A DNA stretch of 29,780 nucleotides from Bigelowiella natans CCMP2755 (Eukaryota > Cercozoa > Chlorarachniophyceae), in NCBI GenBank assembly GCA_000320545.1, contig ADNK01000623.1, positions 22,501-52,280 on the forward strand, read 5' to 3'. The first letter of the stretch is position 1. Each line of letters begins with the position of its first letter. The notes beneath the pieces are model-generated. The model did not search any database. It was not told the DNA's origin and saw only the letters and a program-made list of their open reading frames with translations. This document shows, one piece after another, positions 12,296 through 25,809 of this stretch. A program made the translations under genes and the position numbers.

Positions 12296-13801
12296 CGTCT
12301 TCTACACAGTCAAAGTAAAGCTCTGACATAATTGAATTATGATTCAAATTAGCTTCATGCAAAGTTGTTTGTATTGTAGGTCCCCTGGTCATTGTGACAT
12401 AATAGCATTCAATCTTCCGCATTGGTATTGGCTAATGTCGAATTGCACATCAAAAATGTGGATTCAATATTCAATACATGCTGATAGACACAAGTTATGC
12501 AATATCAACTCTACATGTGGTCCGTGCTGCACAATAATTGGCCGGCTCGCATGATTGTACATGTATACGGTGGTGCACGCATCCAGATGTACTAGTGTAG
12601 CTCAATTTTTTCGAAAGTTGCATCGATTACCCCTCGCATCAATTGACAGGTGCTGCGATCTAGCGATGCACGCACATCTGCAAGCATCTCGAAGGTGTGT
12701 GTGGTTGCAGTGCACACGCACAGCCATATTCATCGTGCAGCTACGACATGGCTGGACGACGCTGACGATGACTGATGACTGCGTGCGTGCCAAACGCACG
12801 CGCACATGCTAGCATGCGCATATATATGGCCTGAATCACCATCATACTAGCATAGTACATCGTTTGTTGGCTTTGAGCTACAAGCAGACGCGCCAACTCA
12901 TGCGGTGGCATGCAGTGCTGCCTTGACACTTGCTATAGCTGTCAAAGCTTGTCATCTAGTCATGACGATGCGCAAGGCAACATGTTGCATGCAACAAAAA
13001 AACATGAAGGCAAGAGGCAATGCACTACGCTAGCTAGCATACACGCAGTTTTGATTATTGCATGTGCGCGATGAATGCAGAATGCGAATGATGCCACGAT
13101 GTTACCTAGTTACGTAGTTACGTACATGCACTTATTATTAATTCTGCATGGCGACCACTCTAGTATATACTAGTAGAAGTCTAGAAGTGTTAGCTGCAGA
13201 ACCAAGCGCGGGGGTCTGATCATCGCCGCATCGTCTAGCATAGATCGTACTAGCATACCTTATTGATGCAGCCGTACTAGCAGTGATCATTGCGGTCACA
13301 TCAGCTTCATTTTGGACACAAGGCCATCTAGCTAGACTAGTAGACACATGTGTAAACATTGTAACCATACATTATTATTTTTCGTAACCGGTGCATAATT
13401 TCATCACCGCAACTGATTTCCAAAGGTTTCAATGTTATCAAAGTAGCTATTCTCGAATGAGTACTTAAAATCTTACTGGATTTCTATGTTACAGTTTATT
13501 TAAGAACTATTAATATTTTCTTGACAACACAGCATGTGCATAAGGAAATAATATTTTATACGAATCGAACGCATACTGTACATGTGAAGGCTTGTGAACA
13601 TTTTTATCATTATATAATACATAAATGAGCAATTATTGCCGATCGTATTTTGTATCAAAAGGCAATGCAAAATTCAATTGTGTACTAACGCGCTTATTCT
13701 CAAATTCTTCTTTTCCCACTACTCATTATGTATGCCACCCCCCCCTGAATAGTAGTAGTAGTAGCAGCAGCAGCAGCAGCAGTAGATTTTGTGCGCTTAG
13801 A
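12296..13801. other. Third convergent intergenic island rich in CTAG/TGCA palindromes
   Basis: This lies between the converging PITH and IBTK-like genes. No supportable gene. The part 12540-13370 holds about 17 CTAG tetramers by hand count (about 3 expected in that length), GCTAGCTAGC, CATGCTAGCATG at 12805-12816, tandem TACGTAGT near 13111-13123, and many TGCA/CATG words. The rest, 13371-13801, is plain AT-rich sequence. Confidence 0.6.
12805..12816. promoter_or_regulatory. 12-bp palindrome CATGCTAGCATG, copy 3
   Basis: An exact match to the palindromes at 2472 and 2633, in a different convergent gap about 10 kb away. The flanking bases differ from copies 1 and 2 except for the A just before it, shared with copy 2. 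The role is unknown. Confidence 0.35.
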
Positions 13802-13862
13802 TTAAGCAAATTTCGTGAATCTGCACGTGTCATGTCGCAGTCTTTCCGAGGTCTGCATCTGA

Positions 13863-13900
<38 letters not shown>

Positions 13901-14515
13901 AATTTTGGGTGGTGCTGGCCTTGTTCTTATTTCGCATTTTCCATCGCTTCCGACCGACCCTTTCGCCCCTTCCTCCTCCTCTACCAGTTCTATTGTTCGT
14001 GTGGCTTCTTCTATTGTTGGATCCTCTGTGATAACGTCCATTGCTAACCTCTCGCTTCTCCCCCCCCCCAATTTTGGAGCGATGACCCTCAATTCGTTTT
14101 TCCTCCTGCTTTTTTTTTCGATTAGGCCTACGGCAGTGATTTTGTCGACGTTTTTTATCTTTAACCTGTTGCTTTTTCCATTCAATTTCTTGCCGATTCA
14201 ACTCATCTGCCAGTTGTTTTGACTGAATCGCTTCCAGCTTTTGGACTTCTAGAGAACATATGAAAGATATGTTTATTTGCTTTTGAAGAACGAAACAGTT
14301 TGAAAAAAAAATGGTTGATTTTGAAGGTGGTGTTGAATTTGCACTACTTAACATACTACCATAATACAAAGCAAATTTGTACAATTTCTCCTGTTCTACT
14401 ACGCACACTTGTGAACGACCATGTAGAAGTGGTGGTTTTTCCATGATAATCCCCCTTTTTCTTGCCCACGCGCTTGTACTACTACGCATCGTCGCAGCTT
14501 GGTAGTGGTGAGCAT

Positions 14516-14546
<31 letters not shown>

Positions 14547-14912
14547 CCCAACCATCATTGCATTTGCTGATGCTGCAGAACCACCTACAAATGACTGGAC
14601 AAGATTCGCACTATGATTCTCTGCTTGTTCTTGCATGATCTGCATGAAACTCTTTGACTTCGACTTCGATGATGATGATGATGCTGACCCTCTTTTAGGT
14701 AGTGGCAGTGGCTGAGTATCAAAGTAGTAGCAGTAGTAATAGTAGCGTGTGTTTCATTATCATATATACCGTATTACCACATAATATATGGTTAGTGGTG
14801 TCAATATTATTATATGAACATCATATGGTTGTTACATCATCAAAATCAGCATTTGTTGCTGTATTTGTGGTTGTTAATACTTTCTGGTGATAGTTAGAAG
14901 TAGAAGTAGTAA

Positions 14913-14943
<31 letters not shown>

Positions 14944-15399
14944 TTCTAATGAGAGAAATAAATGTGGTGCTGGACTAAGATCACCTTTTCTTCTGCATGT
15001 GACAGCAGACTCCTCGAGAAAGTACTCTTTTTCTCGTGAGCTAAGTTGTTACGCGTCTGCCACTGGAATTTCGAAGAATTCATGTTTTCATTCTTCGAAG
15101 ATGAAAATTTGTCCCAATTGTTGGTTTTTTTTACGCCTAATTAGAGGGTTGATTGGTTGGTTTCTCTGTAAATAACAATCATCTTGAAACAAAACGATGA
15201 TGATGATGATGAGCAACCTCTCTTTGTAGTTGTTTTCTTGACTACAAATGCATCTGAGAGAGATAGAGTTGGTGGAGGGGCGTATACGTCCATGCTTGCA
15301 CCACAACGGGAACCTACTGAGGAATTTCTTCCTAAACATCATCATCATGATCATCATCATCACAAAAAGAGATTGGTATTGATGATCGAATTCCAGCAA

Positions 15400-15432
<33 letters not shown>

Positions 15433-18400
15433 AACTACTACTAAAAGTAATAACACACATTGTAATCATCAACATTAGTGGCAGGTTAGAGGATAGAAAC
15501 TAACCACTCAAAGATAAATTAGAGACCAGCATTGACTTTGTTTGACTTTTTTTAGTTGTAAATGGTGGTGGAGTTGTTGTTGGCGAAGATTTGAGTTTAG
15601 GGCTAACGAATGCTGCACTTTGCTCTCTTTGAATCTCGGTGAGAGATTTTGGAGGAGAAGTTGTTTTTCGGGTAGAAGATGATGTTAATCCGAATAGCGA
15701 CCATGATTTGGTTGCTGAGGTGTTATTATTATTAAATACTTTTTTGGATGATTTAGGCAGCAACATGAAGTCAGCTAGCTGGAGTTGTCCTGGAAGGCAT
15801 AATTCCGGCATCATCTCTGAATCATTTCGAATACTAGTAGTAGTAACATCATTGGGTGATGATGATATGCTGCTATCCGGCGTTTGAGAGACTTCGGCAG
15901 TAGCACCAACAGCAGCAGTATGATGTGGAGAACTTCGCCGAGCCTTACGTGAAAGCTGAGATTTCCATGGATTGGACGTCGTGGCGGTACTACTTCTAGC
16001 AGCAGTGGTGGTAGTGGTGGTAGTAGTAGTAGTTTTAGTAGTCATCATTTTGTTACCACTACTACTACTACTACTACTACTGTTTTCGGAATGATGGAAG
16101 AGCTTTCGGCTTATTGAAGAGTATGAATCATGCGAATAATGGGTTAGACTAATTTTAGCAACACCAGCAGCACCACCACCAGCACTACTACTACTAGTAC
16201 TACTACTACTAGTAGTAGTAGTAGTAGTAGTAGACTCCTCCTTGTACTGTTCCAGCTGTTGCTGCTGTATTCGTTCAAAGGCAGAGAGGACCGATTTTTT
16301 ATTATTATTATTATTCCTATTGAATTTATGATCCATTATCATCATCGTTTGATGAGTAGTAGGAGTAGTAGTAGTATTAGGAGGAGGAGTATCATCAGGT
16401 GACAATAATAATGTCTCAGGAGAAGAATTCAATGATCCTGGACTGCTACCAGCTACTTCACCTGATCTCGGATGAGGAGTTGGGGAACTTACAGGGGTAC
16501 TACAGTCTCTTCCTCCTTTCACCCCCCCCACCCTAACTGCTGCTGGTGGTGGTGGTGGTGGTGGTGATGGTTTCGTTGTCGTTTTGTGTTGTTTCATCTT
16601 GTCGAGGAAATCACGTCCAGCTTGGTGCATCCTTAGAGCTTTCTTTAGCCCATCAAATTCATCAGCATAGTCTTTTTCACGATCTACTTTTGCTCTCTGC
16701 TCAATTGTTAAATTATATCCGGAATCCTCTATCCCTTTTTTCTTCAAGCTCTGAATCTGCTTTAGTTTTTTACGTAATTCCCTGAAACGCTTCTTCACTC
16801 TTCGTAATACCCGTGCATGCTTCTTACCGTCTTTCGCAGTAACCAATTCAATGAGTTCCGATCCAAAAGAAGGTCCATGGACAGGGCTTTTTCTTGGGGT
16901 TGTTCCCTCTCCTCCTCCTCCTCCTCCTCCAGTGGTCATGGTCGTTGTATTATTTACACAAGTGTTATTGTTGTTATTGTTGTTGTTGTATTGACTGCTG
17001 CCTACACCACTACTATTTAGATGATCGTAGTAGAATGTTTGAGTCAATTCAAGCACTCTTTCTTCCTGCTGTAAGTGCTGATGTAACCATTCCGCATGAA
17101 GGTAAGAAGGAAATTTTGCGCTTAACATGGAAATTCTCTTGGTCTCCCCCAAATTCATGTAGGGGTCTGTTGACCAGAGAAAGGTGAAGAAATCGATCTG
17201 CTGTAACTCATCTTTCGACAACGATTTCAGAGCTAATGGAACCAGATGACGATGATTCAGCATAATGTACCGTGCACAAAAACGCACCAATCGATCCAAC
17301 TTAAGACGAAAAGCCATTTTGAAACACTTGAAAAGTGTGGTTGGAGATATGATTCCTATGCTCTCAACTAGTGCTTCTTCACATAAATGCTGCAGAAGAG
17401 GTACAACCCCCCCACTTGGACGACGACTATACTCCTTATAATCATCATCATCATTGTTGTTGAAGATTCTATTTCTTGACATTGCAAATGGGTCATCATA
17501 TATAAGGGCTGATTTAGCATGTGTAAGCTTTAGTGGCACTTTCAGCCTCTGCACAGCTACTGTATGTCCATCAGCTACAGCAACTTTGGCGATTTGTCGG
17601 AGCCTATGCACTCGTGTTGGTATTAAGGTTTTAGTCTGTTTCCCATGCCCTATGCACCCTTTACCCCAAGTGTATAAATCTCCATCCTTACTCACTATAG
17701 CAGCATGTTTTGAGGCAATCGCTGCTTGTACCACAAAAACCCGTGATAATCCAGGAACGAGAGTGGCTACCGTGCGATTTTTGTTATGACGTCGCTTGCT
17801 TTTGACCAGTTTTGCTTTTCCAGCTTTTCCATGAGTGACAGGGGAATCATTATTGACAACACAACCATAACTACTGTTATTACTGGTGCTACAAACATAT
17901 TTTGTTGGAGTATTTCTAATACTCTTATTCACTGGACTCGATAGTGGAGATTCCTTGGGCGATGATCGTGGATGTAAAGACGACTTATTAACAGAATGTG
18001 AACGGCTGTAGCCGTTGTTCCCCCTCCTCCCCACACAAGCTAATGATGGTACTGGAAAATCAGGTTGGTGTGCTGCTGATGATGACCATGCAAACACATT
18101 CCCTAAGTTAGAAACGGCAAGAGCATGCGACCCACCCGGATCTGCACAAACGGACGTAATGTGTACATTCAAGGTACAAAATGTAGTAGCAGCACCACGA
18201 GAAGACGAAGATGCTACTGCTGCAATCCCTGGTGACGATGATGATGATGATGAAGATGATAGATTTGTCCCCCCAACACGGTTTGTACGACTACTTTGCA
18301 ACTGGACGCTTGCTTGCTTCTGAAAACCCATGCATTTTGGAAACATTATTTTGCTATATATGTGTTGATCTTGATCTTGTTGTAACACTTCCCCAGAATG

Positions 18401-20707
18401 TGTGAGAATCAGAATAAAACCTTGACTTGCCACTGCATCTTTCACATTAGAGAATTCCTTCAAATGCATTGGGCTATTAAATGCTCTCTTTTGCTCTCCT
18501 ATATCTCGCCCAAGGATATATACTCGTGACAATTGAGCAGCGACAAGACAAACACGAGATTTACATACACTCACTGAGGTAAATTTCACAGAACTAGATA
18601 TCTTGAAAGGCACACTCCCAAAGACAAATTTATTTATTTTTTTTTCATATGTATGAAGCTTTTTTGGGGTTCCATCTATAGAACAGGAGGAGGAGGAGGA
18701 AAAACCTGATACTCCTTTGTTGAAAATAATGGAACCATTATCTTTTGAGTTGATGTTAGTTACAGCTGCTGCTGTCGTCGTCGTGTTTTCGTGAATGGGA
18801 AGATGAAGAGTACCCCAAAGATAAAGGGAACCACTTGATGTCAAGGCACCACCTAATTCGCCGTGAGTGCCAATCATCTTGAGCCGTTTATTATTTCCAA
18901 AACCAAGCATCTTCCTAGGAAGTATTTGATATGTCCCGCTTCCTTCAATTTGTTTTTGTCCTCCTCCTCCAAGGTAGCGTTTTTTATGACTGCTGTTGTC
19001 ATTATCATCATATGTGTTGAGTCCTAATCGTCCCCCATGCCCTAAGCCCCAGCTAAAGCAATCCCCCTTCGACGTCACAGCAAACGTACCATTTAAATCG
19101 GTTGCGATGGACTCCACATTCTCATCATCCAGATGACTTATTTTCTGTGGCTTAACCTAGGTATTGTTTGTGAAAAACAAGTGAGGATGATGATGATGAT
19201 GATGATGATCATGAGTATATAAATATTATCATTCATCATCAAATATATTAGTAGAAATAGTAAAAAGGTTGGAAGGAGCAGCCAGTATGCTAAGGAATGT
19301 ATACGGAGAAACTAATAAATAGCTCGTCGTCGTCAAGTCAAGTCAACCTGATGAGTATGCTGAGTAGAGTACCCCAATTGGTAATTGTTCCCCACACCAA
19401 ATGAATACACTAGATTCACATATTCCTTGCTGCTTCTTTCAGCTCCTGCTGTGGACAGATGATCAAATTGTGCACCACTACTACTACTGGTGCATTCGTG
19501 AAAGTCGTCGTAATATGAACTTGAATACTGTCGATGATGTCGACTGTAAGTAGTAGTAGTAGTAGTAGTAGTGGAGTAGAGCTGTCTCTTCTTCTGTTCT
19601 CCTTCGATATGTTTGCGTTTGTTCTGAGACGACAGCAGGATCTTGAACAACCCTCCGTGAATACAAGGGCAAGGTACCTTATTCGTTAGGGTAGCTAAAT
19701 TTCAAACTAGTAGTAAGGATGATTTCAATTTTCATCAGCACGCAACAACAACAACAGGCACGTGGTTAACACAACTGCATAGAAATTACGCGTACCAGGT
19801 CATAGGGCCTTTTCCCTTCGTAATCTTCAATCTCCAAGGGCGATTTGAGAACATACTCAAAACCGTGCCGAGATTTGGCAACCATCCCCCGCTTAAGTCT
19901 CTTATTATGATTCCTTTGATTAGAAGTTGAAGAAGAACCCCGTCTTCTGTTGTATCCTTGGGGATGATGCTGCTGACAAATTTTCCTGAAAATTAAAAAA
20001 ACACATGTGGGTAAAAAGTAAACAAATAACTATGACAAATATAATTTGACGATTCGACAATTGAATTGATAATTTACGGTGTTGTTGGGGCCGAGTATCT
20101 TCTCCAAGCGTCACGGCGAGCCTTCACAATTAAAGAACCCACTGCAAGATACCCTCGATACCTTAATCACAGTTATTGTTACTTTCAGTAATGATCAATA
20201 GAAAGAAGCAAATGTTGACAAACATGCAGTGATGCAAAGGGGTCCAGCCACTCTCACGATCTTGAGCCAGAATATCAGCCCCTGATGAGAGAAAATAAGA
20301 AGAAACATGTTAGCTGCGTGTGTCTTACGACAAAGAGAAAGAGAGGGGAAGATAGAGGGTTCCTAACCAATAGCAACCATGTAGCCGCCAAAATATATGC
20401 ACAAATTTAGGTCTCCTCACCTCGTTCAATAAGCAATCTTGCAGCTAGGTACTGGTTGTTAATACACGCCACAATGAGGGGCGTTTGCCACAAGCTTTGG
20501 AGGAAAAATAACTCATTAGCAGAAGTGATTATAACATACAAGTCAACTCTTATACCCATTCCGCTCGTCAACATCGTTGGGGCATTCTTCAAGAATATGC
20601 CACAGCTAAATTAAACGCATACATTAATATTTAATCCCCTTCCAGTGATTAAATGTTCTAGCAACCTTTGATGTATTGCCGACTGCGGCGGCCTCAAATA
20701 TGTCCAT
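13802..20707 (-). CDS. IBTK: Ankyrin-RCC1-BTB protein, IBTK type (at least 11 exons)
   Basis: Exons in phase: 20707-20666, 20605-20556, 20494-20421, 20281-20224, 20161-20078, 19985-19796, 19677-19348, 19156-15505, 15136-14836, 14711-14348 and 14248 to about 13802. The first five encode ankyrin repeats (WQTPLIVACINN, GWTPLHHCMYRGYLAVGSL). RCC1-like repeats follow: VYSFGVGNNYQLGYS, CFSWGLGHGGRLG, LYTWGKGCIGHG. A BTB/BACK-like helical region comes next (PLLQHLCEEALVESIG to CARYIMLN), then a basic coiled-coil-like segment and a long Ser/Thr/Pro-rich tail. A C-terminal block has FLEESAV, SFMQIMQEQ and EKLYKFALYYGSML. In animals IBTK inhibits Bruton kinase and is a CUL3 ubiquitin-ligase adaptor; here only the scaffold/adaptor role is a reasonable guess. 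One exon is 3652 nt. Exon 15136-14836 needs one extra base (A5 run at 15028-15032) to keep frame, and the last exon has two competing frames around A9 and G10 runs, so the extreme C-terminus is uncertain. Confidence 0.82.
13866..13900. repeat. (CTG)n / coding (CAG)n run
   Basis: Twelve or so CTG units on the + strand. On the minus strand, in the last exon of the IBTK-like gene, they read as poly-Gln in one frame and poly-Ala in the frame open from upstream. Confidence 0.9.
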
Positions 20708-21549
20708 ATGTTGGGACCAATTTATATAAACTCAATCCCTTCACCAGAAGTATAACAGAAAGCGTAACTAAGTTTATCCTCTCTAACTAATCGGAGACCG
20801 TTTTGATATTTATAAAAGGCGCAAACGTTGAGCCATATGTGGTATTACTGATTTCTAGCAAATATGAATGTGTTGAAGCAGGGTAATAATCCCTAACCCT
20901 ATGGTGTTTCTTCCCAAGAGGGAGCGAGGGTGCGTTGTGCTTGTAGTAGTCGAAACTAACTAGGGTTTGAGCCAGTGGACAAACTCACACGTGTCGTCTG
21001 TCCCAGCAATCAATAAATCGCTCATTTCTTGAGATTTTACCTAACAAACTACAAAAAACAAGGCAATTATTGGGATAAGACTTACACATTTAAAACCAGC
21101 ATTTACCAAGTAGGCTTCTCATTTCGCGCCGTTGGTGGAATTTTACCGACAAATGTACTCGAAAAATCGTAGAACAAGATCGTTAACTGGCGCCAAAATT
21201 CTCGACCCTATTTTGGTATGCGATAATGTGAAATTTGCTATTTTCTACAATTCGACCTAAGTTTTTGTGCGGTCTACTTCGTTTACAGGAAGAGAAGGAG
21301 AAGAAAGAAAAGAAGAGTCGCACAAGAAAACGATCAGCAGTAGATTTACATGTATACACCTGAATACATGTACTGTATGACATTAATAATACCGGGATTA
21401 GAGGCAGCAGCAGCGAGTAATCCCGGGCTGAGGATGATCATTTAGACTACTACTACAGTACTAGATCTAGGGTCACAATAATAATACGACACCGACCGAT
21501 GATGATGATGATGATGATGAAAACGACGAAGTAGTAGTAGACGACGGCG
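20708..21549. promoter_or_regulatory. Divergent intergenic region
   Basis: The gap between the outward-facing starts of the IBTK-like (-) and GlcNAc-transferase-like (+) genes, so probably both promoters. Contains GCGCC-type motifs (TTCGCGCC near 21123, GGCGCC near 21189) and an ATG microsatellite at 21500-21520. No element can be assigned with confidence. Confidence 0.4.
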
Positions 21550-21889
21550 ATGCTCATTTTGCTCCACTTGCTGATACTGCTCTGCCTTGGCATGCTAAAG
21601 CATGTTGCTGCCTATGCCGACTGGAACGATAAAAATATTGTATTGAAAGACGGGCACTGGGAACAGGTGGTCTTCAATCCTTCAATAACTTCATGAAGAA
21701 ACTATTCAATCCTTCAATAACTTTATGAAGAAATTCAAACACACCAAAATACCAATTTATATCAGGTACAAGTTGAGCCTCTCCCAGGACAGCCAGCTCC
21801 GCCACCACCCCGCGATGATCGTTGGAAATACAATGAAACATCAATTGTCGTTCTCATCGCTTCATTCAGGTACAACCACGCGCGCATTG

Positions 21890-21956
<67 letters not shown>

Positions 21957-23297
21957 TGTGTGTGTGTGTGTGTGTGTGGGTGAGTGTCCATGTGCGTGTG
22001 TATACATTGAGGCACCGCATTTTAAGCCAAAATGTGAACTGAAGCGCAACTGAAACCAAGGCATGCACGGCAATACACACAACACTAATTGTCTTTTACT
22101 ATGATAGAGAAACCCGCTGCCCAGAGACGTTGCATAGTATGATAACAAAAGCAGCTCATCCTGAACGGGTGGTCAATGTCAAATTTGTCAATGTTCTACT
22201 AACATTTATCCATTCACAGAGTTGCTGTTGTTAATTCTGTACCAGGCATTCTCCTGATTTTATTTCTACTTCCTGCTTTGATTATGATGTTAAATTAATT
22301 CTGATTGCAATTTTCTTTACTTCCTGTCTTCGTAGGTTTTTGCTGGCATTGTTCAACAGAATTCAGCTATTGATGAGGTAGTAGGAGAAGGAGGGGGAGA
22401 AAGGGAAGAGGAGGAATTCAATGGTGTAGTGGAGGGTCTTTCTCGGAGCCGATCTCTTCGCTCTTTTCCTGGCTATTTGCACTATTGTTCAGGGACAAAC
22501 AGAATGCAGCGTTATTGTCTCTCAAGGCGATAACTATTACTACTGTACTACCATCACCACTACATCACCTTTAGTGTTATCCTTAATATTATTATTATTG
22601 TACTACTATCATCAGGATTGCCTGGCTGGCTACTGCAAGCGCATGGGAGCTGAATTGACCAAAGATGCTGCCACTGGCACATACCTAAATCAAGTATCAC
22701 TTGTTCACCGAGAATCACTAATTTTGCTGGCATTGCAGCAGGCAGCAAATTTGAACAACGCATGGTTCAATTTCTAGATTTACCCTGAATTTTCTGCTGT
22801 TGTATTAACAGAAGGGGTGTCCTTTTTACGAGCAATTTCGTTTCAAACGCCTATCCGATCTGTAAGTGATCTGTAGTAATTTCTTTTCATAGCTGGGATT
22901 TTCATAGTTTCGATTTAATAGTGGAAATATCGACTTAAAAATCAAGTCATCATTGCCGTTTTAGTGTGCGTCATATCGTAATTCTAGGAGTTAATCTTAT
23001 TCTAGAATACTACGAAAGCGACTAATGAATTACTTCTTTTGTACTAACCCTCTAACATATCCCTTCTTCTCGTTATTAGTGAAGCAAAAGGACCCGTATA
23101 CGCTCGTGCGCTGCAGGTAGTTGATTAGTGTTAAGCACGCAGTAGTCTCTAAATCTAAAAATCACAGCAGAAGAAATCCATTCGGATGACTCTATACAAT
23201 CTAAAAATCACAGAAAAAAACCATTCGGATGATTCTATACTACTAGGCAATAATAGCAGTACTGTGCTTATTGTAAATCATTTTGTATGCAGATATA

Positions 23298-23329
<32 letters not shown>

Positions 23330-23931
23330 ATTACGTTTTTAAAAACAGCATATGCTGCTTGATTGACTGCCGACTAACATATTGATCATCACCGATGATT
23401 GATAAAAGGCTGAATTGGTCAAAGAAGACGATGATGATTTCTGCATGCAAATTGATGCTCACACCCTATTCATTGAAGCTTGGGATGTAAGGTGAGGCGT
23501 GTTGATTTGTGCTGTAGTTACTACTACTACTACTTTTAACTACTTCCTAGTTTAATACAGTGTGTGTACACAAGTTTGTCTTGAAATGATGATACGAGTA
23601 CCATCAATAGCAGCGCAACCAACTACACAGCATAGTAGTAGTAGTAGTAGTAGTAGTAGCAGTAGTTCTATTGATGATGATCAAGATGACCACGATAATA
23701 ATTCATGATGTATTATGTTGCTTGCTACATATGGTAGAATATTAAACGAATGGGGTGCTGCAAAAAATGAATATGCGGTATGAACAGCAGCAGTAAAATC
23801 ATCGGTGTCGTCTTCGTCGTTAACCACATACTTATTCAAAAATTTAAGGCGGTTAAAATACCACTTCTTTTCCAGATTTTTTGTTTTTATGAATTATTGT
23901 ACTAAGTAATCAAGTTGTTTTGGTTATTGTT

Positions 23932-23966
<35 letters not shown>

Positions 23967-25688
23967 GCAGATGATGTATTCCTTATTTTGTAAAATATGT
24001 GTGTTTTAGGTGTTAAGCACGTATCCAACAAATGTTCATGATCTCCATAAAAATTCAAATAAGTAGGAACACAAGTTATAATAGGAGTAATGTTAGTTGC
24101 TGCTCTACCAATCTTTTCCTCTGCTACTACTACTACTAGTATCACGAATGCTACTGCTTTGTCGGTGATGAACATGACTAATGTATCTCACATCAATCAA
24201 TGATGCTATTTGCAACATAATTGTCGTATTTAACAACGAGATGGTCAAGATAATAATAACAACAATCATTTTTATTATTTTAGTGCAGTCGTGTACCAAT
24301 TCTTAGGGCCGCTACTAGCTATAAGATATTATTATCATCTTTATATCTCACTCATTCTCATTCACCATCTATATTTGCTCTGACTCACCATCATCAGCCA
24401 TTGGGAGATGCCGCATTTATGCCACGCTAGCTTTGCAGGACCTGGGAAGGTGCTTGTACTTGTACTAATTGTTGTATGTTTGTTTGATCACACATCGAAT
24501 GTTTATTGTTGTATACAATAAATGATACGCAGAAATAATGTATCGAATATTTATTTTTGTATGTTTGTTTGCTCTGTTCTCCTCTCATACACACACACAC
24601 ACATCATATCATATCATATATGCACATCATGATATATGCTTATCATCATCATCATCATCATCATCATCCTGTACAACATTATATATGCGCATCATCATCA
24701 TCATCAACAACAGCAGCAGCAGCATGTACAACATTACTATCTTAGGTTGCTAATGGCCGTGCAAGTGCAGCAGCCAATTTGGAACGGTGATCATAATGAT
24801 GATGATGATGATAATTCGCAGTAGCAATACCAAGCAGCACTTACATTATTGGGGATAATGGATGAAAGAGTCAACAAAACATTACGTATGCTTGCGAAGA
24901 TCATGATGCTCATAGTCGTCGTCGTCGTCGTCGTCGTCGTCTATAATCAGTACAATGTAATGAATGGAAGCTTCTTATTTCGACTGACTGTTGCTAATTT
25001 GAGCTGCTGTGTGTTATTCGTTCATTCTTATTTCGACTGACTGTTGCTAATTTGAGCTGCTGTGTGTTATTCGTTCATTCATATATAGCCCCCTCTTAGC
25101 TCCACTGTGGGCAGCAGGGCTATCATTCTCGAGGTAGTACTACTACTAGTAGTAGAAGAAGAAGAAGAAGAGTAAGAAGAAACACTATGGTTTTTCTAGT
25201 TAATTGGTGATTATCAAACACTTTAGTTTTACTAGTTGTCATCATTAATTGGTGATAAACACTTTAGTTTTACTAGTTATTATCATCATCAATTGGTGAT
25301 CATCACCATCAAAGCAATCTTCGATCTAACACGTCGTCGTACATGATTGATTGATTCATTACGTTCTGCGATTGAGAAATAATAATTCCCATGTAACCCC
25401 TGGGTAGTTTTATGCGTATCTTATCAATAATTATTCAAGGTGCCATGCCGAGAGAAATGTCCCTAATGATATCAATCTTAAGGTCCGTCAGATTGCTGCT
25501 TCTGCTGCTGCTGCTGCCGTATAATTTGATTGCTGCATATCTGAACACTGAAAAATAGACAAAACTAAGATGAGGATGATGGTGAGGATGATGATTGATG
25601 ATGTGATAATGACTACGAGCTATTATCCAAAAGAGTGTGTTTGCTGGAGAAGAGTATGGAAGAGGTGCTCGTTTGTGGACACATGGGT

Positions 25689-25748
<60 letters not shown>

Positions 25749-25776
25749 CTGATCTAGAACTACGGTTGGTATGTAT

Positions 25777-25809
<33 letters not shown>

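Noticed and set aside
15184-15444. 86-codon plus-strand frame with His and Tyr runs
   Set aside because: It is made of CAT and TAC repeats inside an intron of the minus-strand IBTK-like gene.
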